Positions 50,550-58,662 of a stretch of DNA of 64,000 nt are shown here, piece after piece. The translations under genes and the position numbers were made by a program. Below the pieces are notes generated by a model. It searched no databases, was not told the DNA's origin, and worked only from the letters and a program-made list of their open reading frames with translations. The stretch is from Actinomycetes bacterium (GTDB taxonomy: Bacteria > Actinomycetota > Actinomycetes > Mycobacteriales > Mycobacteriaceae). Within the stretch, counting starts at the first letter, position 1. Each line of letters begins with the position of its first letter. The stretch spans positions 1 through 64,000 of the forward strand of contig JAEWRC010000226.1 of assembly GCA_023460175.1 (NCBI GenBank), in the 5' to 3' direction.

Positions 50550-50571
50550 TTTCTGTTGGGCTGAACAGAAA
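50550..50571 (-). other. Stem-loop between hucM and hucS
   Basis: TTTCTGTT-N6-AACAGAAA is a perfect 8-bp, AT-rich stem in the 100-base gap between hucM and hucS, with weaker pairing extending outward. It could set the relative amounts of the scaffold HucM and the structural subunits by processing or partial termination. Confidence 0.5.
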
Positions 50572-50611
50572 CTGTGTCGGCTATTTGGTTACGGTTGTCA
50601 GTCTGATTGAT

Positions 50612-51163
50612 TCAGTCATGTGGGAGCTGTCGGCCGAATGCGCGGGCCACCTGAATGAGAAATCCCAAACCCCGGGAAATGTCCTTGTCCTTGGACACCC
50701 GCCAGAGCCCGAACAGCCCTTTGGGTCCACCCGGGTCGGCCTCAGCCGCGGCCTTCCCCTCGACCAGGGCGGTACCCATCCCGGCGAGCACCTCGGCAGC
50801 CTGCGGATCCATCAGCGGGGACTGCAGAATCTTGTTCATCGCCGGCATCGCGGCCACCAGGGCCGCGGCCAGTGAACTCACACTGTCCGCCAAACCCTGC
50901 CGGTCCACCGATTTCAGCTCGTCGAACCCGCTGAACCGGGCACTGAGGCTCCCGACAGGGCCGCGCAGTTCATCGACCGCCGACGACAACGACGCGCTGA
51001 TCTGATCACCGCGGCGGACGAATCCGTCGAGTCCGTCGACCAGGACGGCCAACAGATCGGCATGATCGAGCAGCCTGTTCAACGATTCCGCGACTCCGGG
51101 ATCCGCCAACCGCTCGCGGAGTTGCTGCTCCGGCGACACCGCAACAATCTGACCGTTTGCCAC
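50612..51163 (-). CDS. hucM: HucM-like scaffold protein (DUF1641 type)
   Basis: Protein of 183 residues, first gene of the hydrogenase operon. SPEQQLRERLADPGVAESLN, LLDHADLLAVLVDGLDGFVR and DLSSAVDELRGP-like coiled helices are followed by SLAAALVAAMPAMNKILQSP and a C-terminal amphipathic stretch, GLFGLWRVSKDKDISRGLGF. M. smegmatis HucM holds Huc protomers together and forms a membrane-reaching stalk that delivers quinone; position and helical character match. The start is one of two consecutive GTGs after AGGAGG (51166 or 51163). Confidence 0.85.
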   Translation of the reverse strand: MANGQIVAVSPEQQLRERLADPGVAESLNRLLDHADLLAVLVDGLDGFVRRGDQISASLSSAVDELRGPVGSLSARFSGFDELKSVDRQGLADSVSSLAAALVAAMPAMNKILQSPLMDPQAAEVLAGMGTALVEGKAAAEADPGGPKGLFGLWRVSKDKDISRGLGFLIQVARAFGRQLPHD

Positions 51164-51185
51164 CACGTGGCCTCCTAAGTCGTGT

Positions 51186-51203
51186 ACGGGCGGGCTGGCC
51201 CGT
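51186..51203. promoter_or_regulatory. Palindrome in the huc leader
   Basis: ACGGGC-N6-GCCCGT lies 23 bases upstream of hucM, flanked by GTCGT and ACGAC (51179-51183, 51211-51215), which extend the dyad symmetry. It may be an operator or a leader hairpin. The rest of the 263-base gap before the AraC gene probably holds both promoters; I can name no clear -10/-35 pair. Confidence 0.45.
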
Positions 51204-51426
51204 GGGCTGGACGACACTTGGACGAGGGATGTGGTTCCGATCACAATCTAACGAGCCGACGGGCGCTTGCCTATCGTTTTCACGCAATACCTGTCAAAAT
51301 TACGCAAAGTTGAACGCGTTGACGCGCGCCCATCCCCTCCGAGGCTTGCATGATCAGCACCGACACTTTATTGAAAGCTTCATCATCGCGGCAGTTGAGC
51401 CGCACATTCTGGGTGGGGCGGCGGCC

Positions 51427-52488
51427 TTGTCCCGGCTGACCCGAATCGGGTTCATCGACGATCGGCGCACCAGCAACCCGGTGCGCCGGAAGGTGCGCTC
51501 CCGCGGCGTGCCGCCGGCCCTTGCCGACAAGGAGATCTTCTATACCGAGAGCACCGACGAGGCCACCCGACTGGTCGGCAAAGCCCTCGCTCCGTTGTCG
51601 CTGAACGTGGCCTACGACGCCGCGGCAGAGTTTGCTGCGGTGCTGCACGGCGTGCGCCTGCGCAATGTCAGCATGCTGTACCTCGACCTGCACACGCCGG
51701 CCTGCATCGACGTTCCCGCCCTTGGCGACTACTTCGCCGTGCACATGCCGATGAACGGTCGGGCACTGGTGGAGTACCGAGACACCGCCTTCGAAGCCAA
51801 CACCCTGCGGGCGCTGGTGACCAGCCCTGGAGCGCCGCTACGGATGGGACTCGACTACGACTCCCCACAATTGCTGATCCGCATCGAACAGCAGCCGATG
51901 ATCGCCCACCTGATCCGGCTGCTGGGCCGCAGCTTGACCAAGCCGCTCGAGTTCGAGCCCGAATTCGATCTGGCCACCGAGGCCGCCATGCGCTGGCACA
52001 CCGCGGTCCAATTGATCCACACCGAGGTGTTCCATCCGGGCTCGCTGATCCAACGTGGTCAGGGCATCGGAGCGATCGAGGAACTGGTGATGAGCACGCT
52101 GCTGCAGCTGCAGCCATCGACATATCACCGCGAACTGCTGAAACCCGCGCAGCCGGATCAATCCCGCACCGTCGTGCGGGACGCGATGAACTACATCGAC
52201 GACCACCTGGCCGAGCGCGTCACGATGAACGCCGTCGCCAAGAGCGTGCACATGAGTGTGCGGTCGATCCAGCAGGGTTTTCGAGACGAGCTGGGCATGT
52301 CACCGATGGCCTATCTGCGCAGTCGGCGCCTGGACCGGGTGCACGAGGAACTCACCGACGCGGTGCCGTCGGACGGGGTCACCGTCACCGCGGTCGCCGA
52401 ACGCTGGGGCTTTCGCCACCTCGGCAGTTTCGCCGTCGAGTACCGGAAGCGTTGGGGTGAGACACCGTCGGAGACGCTACGGCGGTGA
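51427..52488 (+). CDS. AraC-family transcriptional regulator
   Basis: Regulator divergent from the huc operon. The N-terminal half is an AraC-binding-like domain (YLDLHTPACIDVPALGDYFA; ALVTSPGAPLRMGLDYDSPQ). The C-terminal 100 residues carry two helix-turn-helices: VTMNAVAKSVHMSVRSIQQG and VTVTAVAERWGFRHLGSFAV. The start is uncertain. The frame is open to 51157 without a clear ribosome-binding site; I chose TTG 51427 from family length (about 353 residues), and TTG 51349 or ATG 51229 are possible. Position makes it a candidate regulator of huc, not proven. Confidence 0.75.
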   Translation: MSRLTRIGFIDDRRTSNPVRRKVRSRGVPPALADKEIFYTESTDEATRLVGKALAPLSLNVAYDAAAEFAAVLHGVRLRNVSMLYLDLHTPACIDVPALGDYFAVHMPMNGRALVEYRDTAFEANTLRALVTSPGAPLRMGLDYDSPQLLIRIEQQPMIAHLIRLLGRSLTKPLEFEPEFDLATEAAMRWHTAVQLIHTEVFHPGSLIQRGQGIGAIEELVMSTLLQLQPSTYHRELLKPAQPDQSRTVVRDAMNYIDDHLAERVTMNAVAKSVHMSVRSIQQGFRDELGMSPMAYLRSRRLDRVHEELTDAVPSDGVTVTAVAERWGFRHLGSFAVEYRKRWGETPSETLRR

Positions 52489-52492
52489 CGGG

Positions 52493-53395
52493 TCAGGACG
52501 CCTGCTGCACCGACTTCGCCGGGCGCCAACCCAGCTCGGGATTGGCCATCAGGTGGTCGATCAACAGCTCGGTCGACATGGTCGGCGACAACTGACTGAC
52601 GACGTGCCAAGGCCGGCTGATCGGCGTGCCATGCACGGCGATCTCGACCAGATCGCCGCCGTCGAGTTCGCGCAGCACCGCCTGCCGGGACACCAGCGTG
52701 ACGCCCAGCCCGGCCACCGCGGCCGCGACCACCGCGCCGTGCGAACCCAACACCAGCTGCGGCGGCGTCACCTCCAGATCGTCGAGCAGCGCCATCAGGG
52801 TGGACCGGGTACCCGACCCGGTCTCGCGCAACAGCCAGGTTGCGGTGGCCGGGTCGATCCCCTTGGCGACCTCCGGGGCGCCGACAACGACCAGGGTGTT
52901 CGGGCTCACGGCCCGCATTAGCACCTTCCGGCGCAGATCCTCGGGCGGGCGGCCGGCGACTACCAGATCGACTTCATGTCGCGCCAGCATGGGCCAGACC
53001 AGGCTGCGGGAAGCGACCTCGAGGTGCAGTACGACTCCGGGATACCTGGTCCGGAAGGAAGCCAGCGCTGCCGGGATGAGCAGCTCGCCGGCCGACGTGA
53101 CGGCCGCCAAGCGCACCGATCCGTGCTCCGGATCCGCCTCGCCGCGGGCGGCCAGGATCGCCTCGTCGTGCAGGCCGAGAATCCGGCGCGCGTACTCGAC
53201 GTACCGCTCCCCGGCCGGGGTGAGCCGCACCCCACGGCCGTGCCGGTCCACCAGGGCTATCCCGATGTCGTTGCTCAGCGCGCGCAGCGCCGACGAGATC
53301 GAGGATTCGGTCACCACCAGGCGCTCCGCGGCGCCACGAACCGAGCCGGTCTCGGCGAGCTCGACCAGCGCACGCAGGCGCGCGTTGGTGGTCAT
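52493..53395 (-). CDS. cbbR: LysR-family regulator CbbR
   Basis: LysR-type regulator of 300 residues. The N-terminal helix-turn-helix is in GSVRGAAERLVVTESSISSA, and the effector domain spans about residues 90-290. CbbR proteins activate Calvin-cycle operons in response to metabolites such as RuBP or NADPH. In proteobacteria cbbR is usually divergent from cbbL; here it is the last gene of cbbL-cbbS-cbbX-cbbR, overlapping cbbX by four bases, so it would be autoinduced with the operon. Confidence 0.87.
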   Translation of the reverse strand: MTTNARLRALVELAETGSVRGAAERLVVTESSISSALRALSNDIGIALVDRHGRGVRLTPAGERYVEYARRILGLHDEAILAARGEADPEHGSVRLAAVTSAGELLIPAALASFRTRYPGVVLHLEVASRSLVWPMLARHEVDLVVAGRPPEDLRRKVLMRAVSPNTLVVVGAPEVAKGIDPATATWLLRETGSGTRSTLMALLDDLEVTPPQLVLGSHGAVVAAAVAGLGVTLVSRQAVLRELDGGDLVEIAVHGTPISRPWHVVSQLSPTMSTELLIDHLMANPELGWRPAKSVQQAS

Positions 53396-54423
53396 CGGCG
53401 CCCTCCTGCCACGGCGTCGGCGGTATCGGTACCGAACACCCGGCTCGCCAGAATATCGGCCGGCTCGATGGTGGAGAGCCCGGCCAAACCGACATCGCCT
53501 CCGGTTGCGAGCAGACGTCGGGCGTGCCGAAGCCGGGCCCGCTCCAGTGCATTGCGCACGCTGCGCGCATTCGCAAACCAGGGCTGCTCGATCCGCAGCT
53601 CGAGATACCGGTGTAAGACCTCGCGGGCCTCATCGGAGAACCGATAGCCCAACTCGTCGGTCATCAACAGCGCGATGTCCTCCAGCTCGCCGACGGTGTA
53701 GTCGGGGAAGGTGATGTGGTGGGCGATCCGGCTCTGCATTCCGGGGTTGGCCGAGAAGAACTGATCCATCTTGTCCGCATAACCGGCCAGAATCACCACC
53801 AGGTCATCACGATGGTTCTCCATCACCTGAAGCAGAATCTCGATCGATTCCGACCCGTAGTCACGGTCATTCTCCACCTTGTACAGGTAGTAGGCCTCGT
53901 CGATGAACAGCACGCCGCCCATCGCCCGCTTGATGACATCCTTGGTCTTGGGAGCGGTATGCCCGACGTACTCCCCGACCAGATCATCGCGAGTCACGCT
54001 GACCAAGTGGCCACGCCGCAGGTACCCCAGCCGGTGCAGCAGATCGGCCATCCGCAGCGCCACGGTGGTCTTGCCGGTCCCGGGATTCCCGGTGAAGCAC
54101 ATGTGCAGCGTTGGCTGGGGCGCATTGACCCCGAACCGGGCCCGCATCCGGTCGACGAGCAGCAGCGCGGCGATTTCGGCGATCCGGGTTTTCACCGGCT
54201 CCAATCCCACCAGTTCGCGATTGAGTCCGGCCAGTACGTCATCGACGCCCGAATCCTTCCGCGCGGCGGCAATGTCGACGACCGCGCCCGGGGGCAGCAG
54301 GTCCTCCTCGGGCACGTCCGGCTCCCCGTCCAGTTGCGGACCGGGGGCCGGACGTGGCCGGTACCCGAATGAGCTGCGCGGGTTCTCGGCGGATTGCGGC
54401 TTCTTCGGCATTTGCAATGTCAT
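53392..54423 (-). CDS. cbbX: Red-type RuBisCO activase CbbX
   Basis: AAA+ protein of 343 residues that remodels inhibited red-type RuBisCO. Walker A is FTGNPGTGKTTVALRMA and Walker B GVLFIDEAYYLY. The pore region is SVTRDDLVGEYVGHTAPKTK. The N-terminal 60 residues are proline-rich and likely disordered, longer than in the Rhodobacter protein. It begins four bases after cbbS. Confidence 0.94.
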   Translation of the reverse strand: MTLQMPKKPQSAENPRSSFGYRPRPAPGPQLDGEPDVPEEDLLPPGAVVDIAAARKDSGVDDVLAGLNRELVGLEPVKTRIAEIAALLLVDRMRARFGVNAPQPTLHMCFTGNPGTGKTTVALRMADLLHRLGYLRRGHLVSVTRDDLVGEYVGHTAPKTKDVIKRAMGGVLFIDEAYYLYKVENDRDYGSESIEILLQVMENHRDDLVVILAGYADKMDQFFSANPGMQSRIAHHITFPDYTVGELEDIALLMTDELGYRFSDEAREVLHRYLELRIEQPWFANARSVRNALERARLRHARRLLATGGDVGLAGLSTIEPADILASRVFGTDTADAVAGGRR

Positions 54424-54426
54424 CGG

Positions 54427-54852
54427 TCAGTCCGATCGGTACCGGTCCCCCTCGGGACGTTCGGTGGCATACGAATGCGTGGTGTACCCGATCTGGCGGT
54501 TGGCCCGCTCGGCGCGGTCGAGCCGGAAGCCGGGCTCCTCGGCGGGCCGATTGACGATGAACGACAGCGCCGTCGTCTGTCGGCCCAGGCTCGCGTCGTA
54601 CGCGTTCAGCCGGATGTAGCTGTTCGGGTTCGCCGATCGACACGCGTTGACCTCCAGCAGCACGCCGGCCGGATCCTTGAGGTCGAACATCGGCAGACCC
54701 CACATCTCCCAGTAGGTGTTGCGTGGATGGGGGTCGTCGGTGAACTCGACCGACAGCGGCCACTCATTGGACAGTGCGTAATTGATCTGTGCGGTGATCT
54801 CCTCATCGGTGAAATCGGGCAGGTACGAGAAGGCGCCCTGGGTGATTCGCAT
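54427..54852 (-). CDS. cbbS: RuBisCO small subunit
   Basis: Small subunit of 141 residues. MRITQGAFSYLPDFTDEEIT, PLSVEFTDDPHPRNTYWEMW and LKDPAGVLLEVNACR are typical. The C-terminal extension (about 30 residues ending ATERPEGDRYRSD) is the feature of red-type small subunits that forms the central hairpins of the L8S8 complex. It sits 18 bases after cbbL. Confidence 0.95.
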   Translation of the reverse strand: MRITQGAFSYLPDFTDEEITAQINYALSNEWPLSVEFTDDPHPRNTYWEMWGLPMFDLKDPAGVLLEVNACRSANPNSYIRLNAYDASLGRQTTALSFIVNRPAEEPGFRLDRAERANRQIGYTTHSYATERPEGDRYRSD

Positions 54853-54870
54853 GTGTGAGCTCCTTTCGTG

Positions 54871-56310
54871 TCAGACGGTCGTCGGCGTCGCGACGACGTC
54901 GGGGGTGTCGGTGGATTCGTAGTTGAAGGTGATATCGCCCCAGGTGGCCAGCGCGGTGTCCAGCGCGCGGTTCTTGGCCGCGGCCTTCTTGAGGATGTCC
55001 GGGCCTTCCTTGTAGTAGTCCCGGCCCTCGTTGCGGGCCTTGATCATGGCTTCCAGCGCGACCCGGTTGGCCTCGGCGCCCGCGGCGATACCCATCGGGT
55101 GTCCGATGGTGCCGCCGCCGAACTGCAGGATCACGTCCTCCCCCAGGTAGTGGATCAACTGGTGCATCTGGCCGGCGTGGATACCGCCGGAGGCGACCGG
55201 CATGACACCGGGCATCGATGCCCATTCCTGGTCGAAGTAGAGGCCCTTGACCGGATCGGCCTTGACACTGTCCAGTCGCAACGTGTCGTAGAAGCCTGCC
55301 GTGGTGTTCGGGTCACCCTCGAGCTTGCCAACGACGGTGCCCGCGTGGATATGGTCTACACCGGCCAGCCGCATCCATTTGGCGATCACCCGGAAGCTCA
55401 CACCGTGTGACTTCTGCCGGGTGTAGGTGCCGTGCCCGGCGCGGTGCAGGTGGAGCAGCACGCTGTTGTCGCGAGCCCATTTGGCCATCGATTGGATGGC
55501 GGTATAGCCGATGGTCAGGTCGATCATCACCACCACCGAGCCCAGTTCGGCGGCGAAATCCGCCCGCTCGTACATCTCCTCCATGGTTCCCGCGGTGATG
55601 TTGAGGTAGTGGCCCTTGATCTCACCGGTTGCCGCCTGGGCACGGTTGACCGCTTCCATGCAGAACAGGAACCGGTCGCGCCACCGCATGAACGGCTGCG
55701 AGTTGATGTTCTCGTCGTCCTTGGTGAAGTCCAGGCCGCCGCGCAGGGCCTCGTAGACCACGCGGCCGTAGTTGCGAGCCGACAGGCCCAGCTTGGGTTT
55801 GGTGGTCGCGCCCAGCAGCGGTCGGCCGAACTTGCCCAGATACTCACGCTCCATGACGATGCCGTGCGCGGGCCCCTGAAACGTCTTGACGTAATGCGTG
55901 GGAATCCGCATATCCTCCAGCCGCAGCGCCTTGAGCGGCTTGAACCCGAACACGTTGCCGATGATCGAACTGGTGAGGTTGGCGATCGACCCCTCCTCGA
56001 ACAGGTCGATGTCATAGGCGATCAGCGCGATCCACTGCCCGGGGGCATTGGGCACCGCCTCGACGCTGTAGCACTTCGCCTGGTAGTGCTCGAAGGTGGT
56101 CAGCCGGTCGGTCCACACCACGGTCCATGTCGCGGTACTGGATTCACCGGCGACGGCCGCACCGGCCTCCTCGGGCGGCACACCGTCCTGGGGGGTAATC
56201 CGGAAGGCGCACAGCACATCTGACTCCTTCGGGACGTAATCCGGCTGCCAATAGCCCATCTCAGCGTAGGGAATGACTCCCGCGTTCCATCTATCTGCCA
56301 TGCGAATCAT
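54871..56310 (-). CDS. cbbL: RuBisCO large subunit, red-type form I
   Basis: Catalytic subunit of 479 residues. Active-site motifs are all present: LLGATTKPKLGLSARNYGR, the carbamylated lysine and metal ligands in GLDFTKDDENIN, LHLHRAGHGTYTR, and loop 6 GTVVGKLEGDP. PFMRWRDRFLFCMEAVNRAQ and ITAGTMEEMYERA place it in the red-type (form IC/ID-like) branch; actinobacterial enzymes of hydrogen oxidisers have been called form IE. I cannot separate IC from IE without a tree. ATG 56310 is chosen; ATG 56301 and TTG 56322 are alternatives. Confidence 0.95.
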   Translation of the reverse strand: MIRMADRWNAGVIPYAEMGYWQPDYVPKESDVLCAFRITPQDGVPPEEAGAAVAGESSTATWTVVWTDRLTTFEHYQAKCYSVEAVPNAPGQWIALIAYDIDLFEEGSIANLTSSIIGNVFGFKPLKALRLEDMRIPTHYVKTFQGPAHGIVMEREYLGKFGRPLLGATTKPKLGLSARNYGRVVYEALRGGLDFTKDDENINSQPFMRWRDRFLFCMEAVNRAQAATGEIKGHYLNITAGTMEEMYERADFAAELGSVVVMIDLTIGYTAIQSMAKWARDNSVLLHLHRAGHGTYTRQKSHGVSFRVIAKWMRLAGVDHIHAGTVVGKLEGDPNTTAGFYDTLRLDSVKADPVKGLYFDQEWASMPGVMPVASGGIHAGQMHQLIHYLGEDVILQFGGGTIGHPMGIAAGAEANRVALEAMIKARNEGRDYYKEGPDILKKAAAKNRALDTALATWGDITFNYESTDTPDVVATPTTV

Positions 56311-56337
56311 CGTGGCAGCCAATACTAAACCTGTCCA

Positions 56338-56381
56338 TCGATAGAAATGGGTTAATACTGAAGTAAATGCTTAACTATCGA
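56338..56381. promoter_or_regulatory. Nested inverted repeats between cbbL and fba
   Basis: GTTAA-N15-TTAAC (56351-56375) lies inside TCGATAG (56338-56344) matched by CTATCGA (56375-56381). This AT-rich block, unusual in the surrounding GC-rich DNA, sits in the divergent control region of cbbL and the aldolase gene. LysR-type sites have T-N11-A dyads, so it is the best CbbR-binding candidate here. Confidence 0.6.
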
Positions 56382-56470
56382 ACTACCCCCGGGCATTCCT
56401 CCGATCGGGTGAGGTCGGTGTGTTTCGACGGACCTACGTTGTGCTCAATCGATCAAGGACAGGAGCTCCG

Positions 56471-57469
56471 ATGAGTACGTGCAACGAGACCGCGGCCGCC
56501 ATGACCATGCCCGGCAAGGGCATCCTCGCCGCCGACGAGAGCATCGGCACCATGTCGACGCGACTCGAGCAGGTGGGTGTGGTGCCGACCGCCGAGAGCC
56601 GCCGCGACTATCGCGAGCTGTTGGTGACCACGGCCGATCTGGCGGCGGGGGTATCGGGCGTCATCCTGTGCGAGGAGACCCTGGGACAGGTGTTCAGCGA
56701 CGGCCGCCCCTTCCCCGAGGCGATCCGGACGTTCGGCATCCTGCCGGGCATCAAGGTCGATACCGGGGCCAAACCGTGCCCGGGCCTGCCGGGAGAAACC
56801 ATCACCGAGGGGCTGGATGGGCTGCCTGCCCGACTGGCCGGCTACGCCGAGGCGGGTGCGGTATTCGCCAAATGGCGCGCGGTGTTCACGATCACCGAGG
56901 AAAGACCCAGCTGGGGCGCCATCGCGGCGAACGCCAGTGCGCTGGCCCGGTATGCCGCGGCGTGTCAGGAGGCCGACCTGGTTCCGATTGTCGAACCGGA
57001 AGTCCTGATGTCGGGTGAACACAGCCTCGAGCGCTGCGCCGAAGTCACGGCGAGCGTGCATGCCGCGGTACGCCAGCAACTCCGCGCGATGAACGTGGGC
57101 CTGGCCGGGATTGTGCTCAAGCCCAACATGGTGATCGAGGGCGAGGATCATCCGGTCCGGGCCACCCCGGAACAGGTGGCCGAGGCCACCGTCGCCGTGC
57201 TCCGGGCCTGGCCGGCCGAGCTGGCCGGGGTGGCGTTCCTCTCTGGCGGGCAGGAGCCCGAGCGGGCCACCGCCAACCTCGCGGCGATGCAGAGCCACAA
57301 CACGCCGTGGCCGCTGACATTCTCGTTCGGCCGAGCGCTGGTGTCGCCGGCGCTGGCGGCCTGGCACGGTGACGAAGGTTTGGTCGAGGCCGGACAGCGG
57401 GCGCTGGCCAGTCATGTCGCGGCGAACGCCAACGCGCTACGGGGCCGCGAGAGGCTTCAACCGGCGTGA
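56471..57469 (+). CDS. fba: Class I fructose-bisphosphate aldolase
   Basis: Schiff-base aldolase of 332 residues. MPGKGILAADESIGTMSTRL, ILCEETLGQVFSDGRPFPEA, VFAKWRAVFTITEERPSW and the lysine in AGIVLKPNMVIEGEDHPV are diagnostic. Mycobacteria usually rely on a class II zinc aldolase; this class I enzyme is divergent from cbbL and probably serves the Calvin cycle (FBP and SBP formation). ATG 56471 follows AGGAG; the frame extends upstream to 56420. Its end overlaps the convergent kinase gene by 13 bases. Confidence 0.92.
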   Translation: MSTCNETAAAMTMPGKGILAADESIGTMSTRLEQVGVVPTAESRRDYRELLVTTADLAAGVSGVILCEETLGQVFSDGRPFPEAIRTFGILPGIKVDTGAKPCPGLPGETITEGLDGLPARLAGYAEAGAVFAKWRAVFTITEERPSWGAIAANASALARYAAACQEADLVPIVEPEVLMSGEHSLERCAEVTASVHAAVRQQLRAMNVGLAGIVLKPNMVIEGEDHPVRATPEQVAEATVAVLRAWPAELAGVAFLSGGQEPERATANLAAMQSHNTPWPLTFSFGRALVSPALAAWHGDEGLVEAGQRALASHVAANANALRGRERLQPA

Positions 57470-58662
57470 TCGGCGGCCGCGTCGACCGGCACGGTCACCG
57501 TGACCGTGGTGCCCCAACCAGGGCGGGAACGGACCGATAGCTGGCCGCCGACCAGCTCGGCGCGCTCACTCATCGACAGCATGCCGTAGCTGGTCGGAGC
57601 GCGGTCCGGGGCTGGATCGAAACCGACGCCGTTATCGCTGACCTCTAGGCGCGCCGTGCCGCCATCGTCGACCTCGAACCACACCTTGGCCGTCATGGCC
57701 CGCGCATGCTTGACCACGTTCTGCAGACACTCTTGCGCAATGCGGTACAGCGCCACCTCGACGTGTTCGGGCAATCGCCGGTCGGCCAGCTCGAGGTCCA
57801 GATCGATTTCGGGTATCGACGAAGCCAGACTGGCCAGCCCGCCGACCAGACCGAGATCGTCCAGCACCGGCGGGCGCAGCCCACCGATCGCCGCGCGCGC
57901 CTCGGCCAGCGTCAGATCCACCAAATCACGGGCCTTCTCCAACTGGTCGGCGGCCTCGGGTCCGTCGGATGCGCCGACCGCCCGCGCCGCCGCATCGAGT
58001 CGGTACGTCAGGCTCACCAGCCGTTGCGAGATCCCGTCATGAATATCGCCTGCCAACCGGCGCCGCTCGGATTCCTGTGCGGCAATCACCTGTTCGGCGA
58101 AGTTCTCGTGAGCCCGCTCGCGGGCCGCGACCTGGCGGTGCATCCGGGCCTGGTCGAGCGCACCGGCAAGCAGCCTTCCGATCGCGAGCAACAACTCGAT
58201 GTCCCGACCCGTGAAGTCATGCCGGGCAACGGTGTGCACGTTCAGCACACCAACCAACCCACCGAGTTCGGTCTGCATCGGTACCGAGGCCATCGAGGTG
58301 AAGTCCGAACCACGCAGCGACGCGATCGGCACATAGCGCGAATCCTCGTCCTTGTTGTCGGTGATCACCACGGGCGCACGATGACTGGCCACCCAGCCGG
58401 ACACGCCCTCGCCCAGCGGCATGGTGATCAGACCCACCTGTTCGTCGAACGGGGGCGTCGCACCCGCAAGGGTGAGCGAGCGCCCGGAATCGTCCAGCAC
58501 GTGCACGAAGCACACGTCGGAAGCGGTGACCGAAGTGATCAGCTCCGCGACGGCCGCAGCCAGTGACTCGACTCCCGGGCCGCTCGAGGTGGCCGCAACG
58601 ATGCCAAGCAATAGCTCGACCTCGCGATCCTCATCGACCAACCCATGGACCAGGCCGGTCAT
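57457..58662 (-). CDS. GAF-domain sensor histidine kinase (NarL-partner type)
   Basis: Cytosolic kinase of 401 residues with no membrane helix. Residues about 20-185 are a GAF domain (VCFVHVLDDSGRSLTLAGAT; MPLGEGVSGWVASHRAPVVI). The phosphorylated histidine is in RRLAGDIHDGISQRLVSLTY (HisKA_3). The ATPase domain has ECLQNVVKHARAMTAKVWFE and RLEVSDNGVGFDP. The layout resembles DevS/DosT-type kinases with one GAF domain; a gas, redox or metabolite ligand is possible but no haem histidine can be named. It overlaps the response regulator gene by four bases. Confidence 0.9.
   Translation of the reverse strand: MTGLVHGLVDEDREVELLLGIVAATSSGPGVESLAAAVAELITSVTASDVCFVHVLDDSGRSLTLAGATPPFDEQVGLITMPLGEGVSGWVASHRAPVVITDNKDEDSRYVPIASLRGSDFTSMASVPMQTELGGLVGVLNVHTVARHDFTGRDIELLLAIGRLLAGALDQARMHRQVAARERAHENFAEQVIAAQESERRRLAGDIHDGISQRLVSLTYRLDAAARAVGASDGPEAADQLEKARDLVDLTLAEARAAIGGLRPPVLDDLGLVGGLASLASSIPEIDLDLELADRRLPEHVEVALYRIAQECLQNVVKHARAMTAKVWFEVDDGGTARLEVSDNGVGFDPAPDRAPTSYGMLSMSERAELVGGQLSVRSRPGWGTTVTVTVPVDAAADHAG

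Noticed and set aside
51157..51427. N-terminal extension of the AraC gene back to 51157
   Set aside because: It would overlap the hucM start and ribosome-binding site, and the added residues do not resemble the family.
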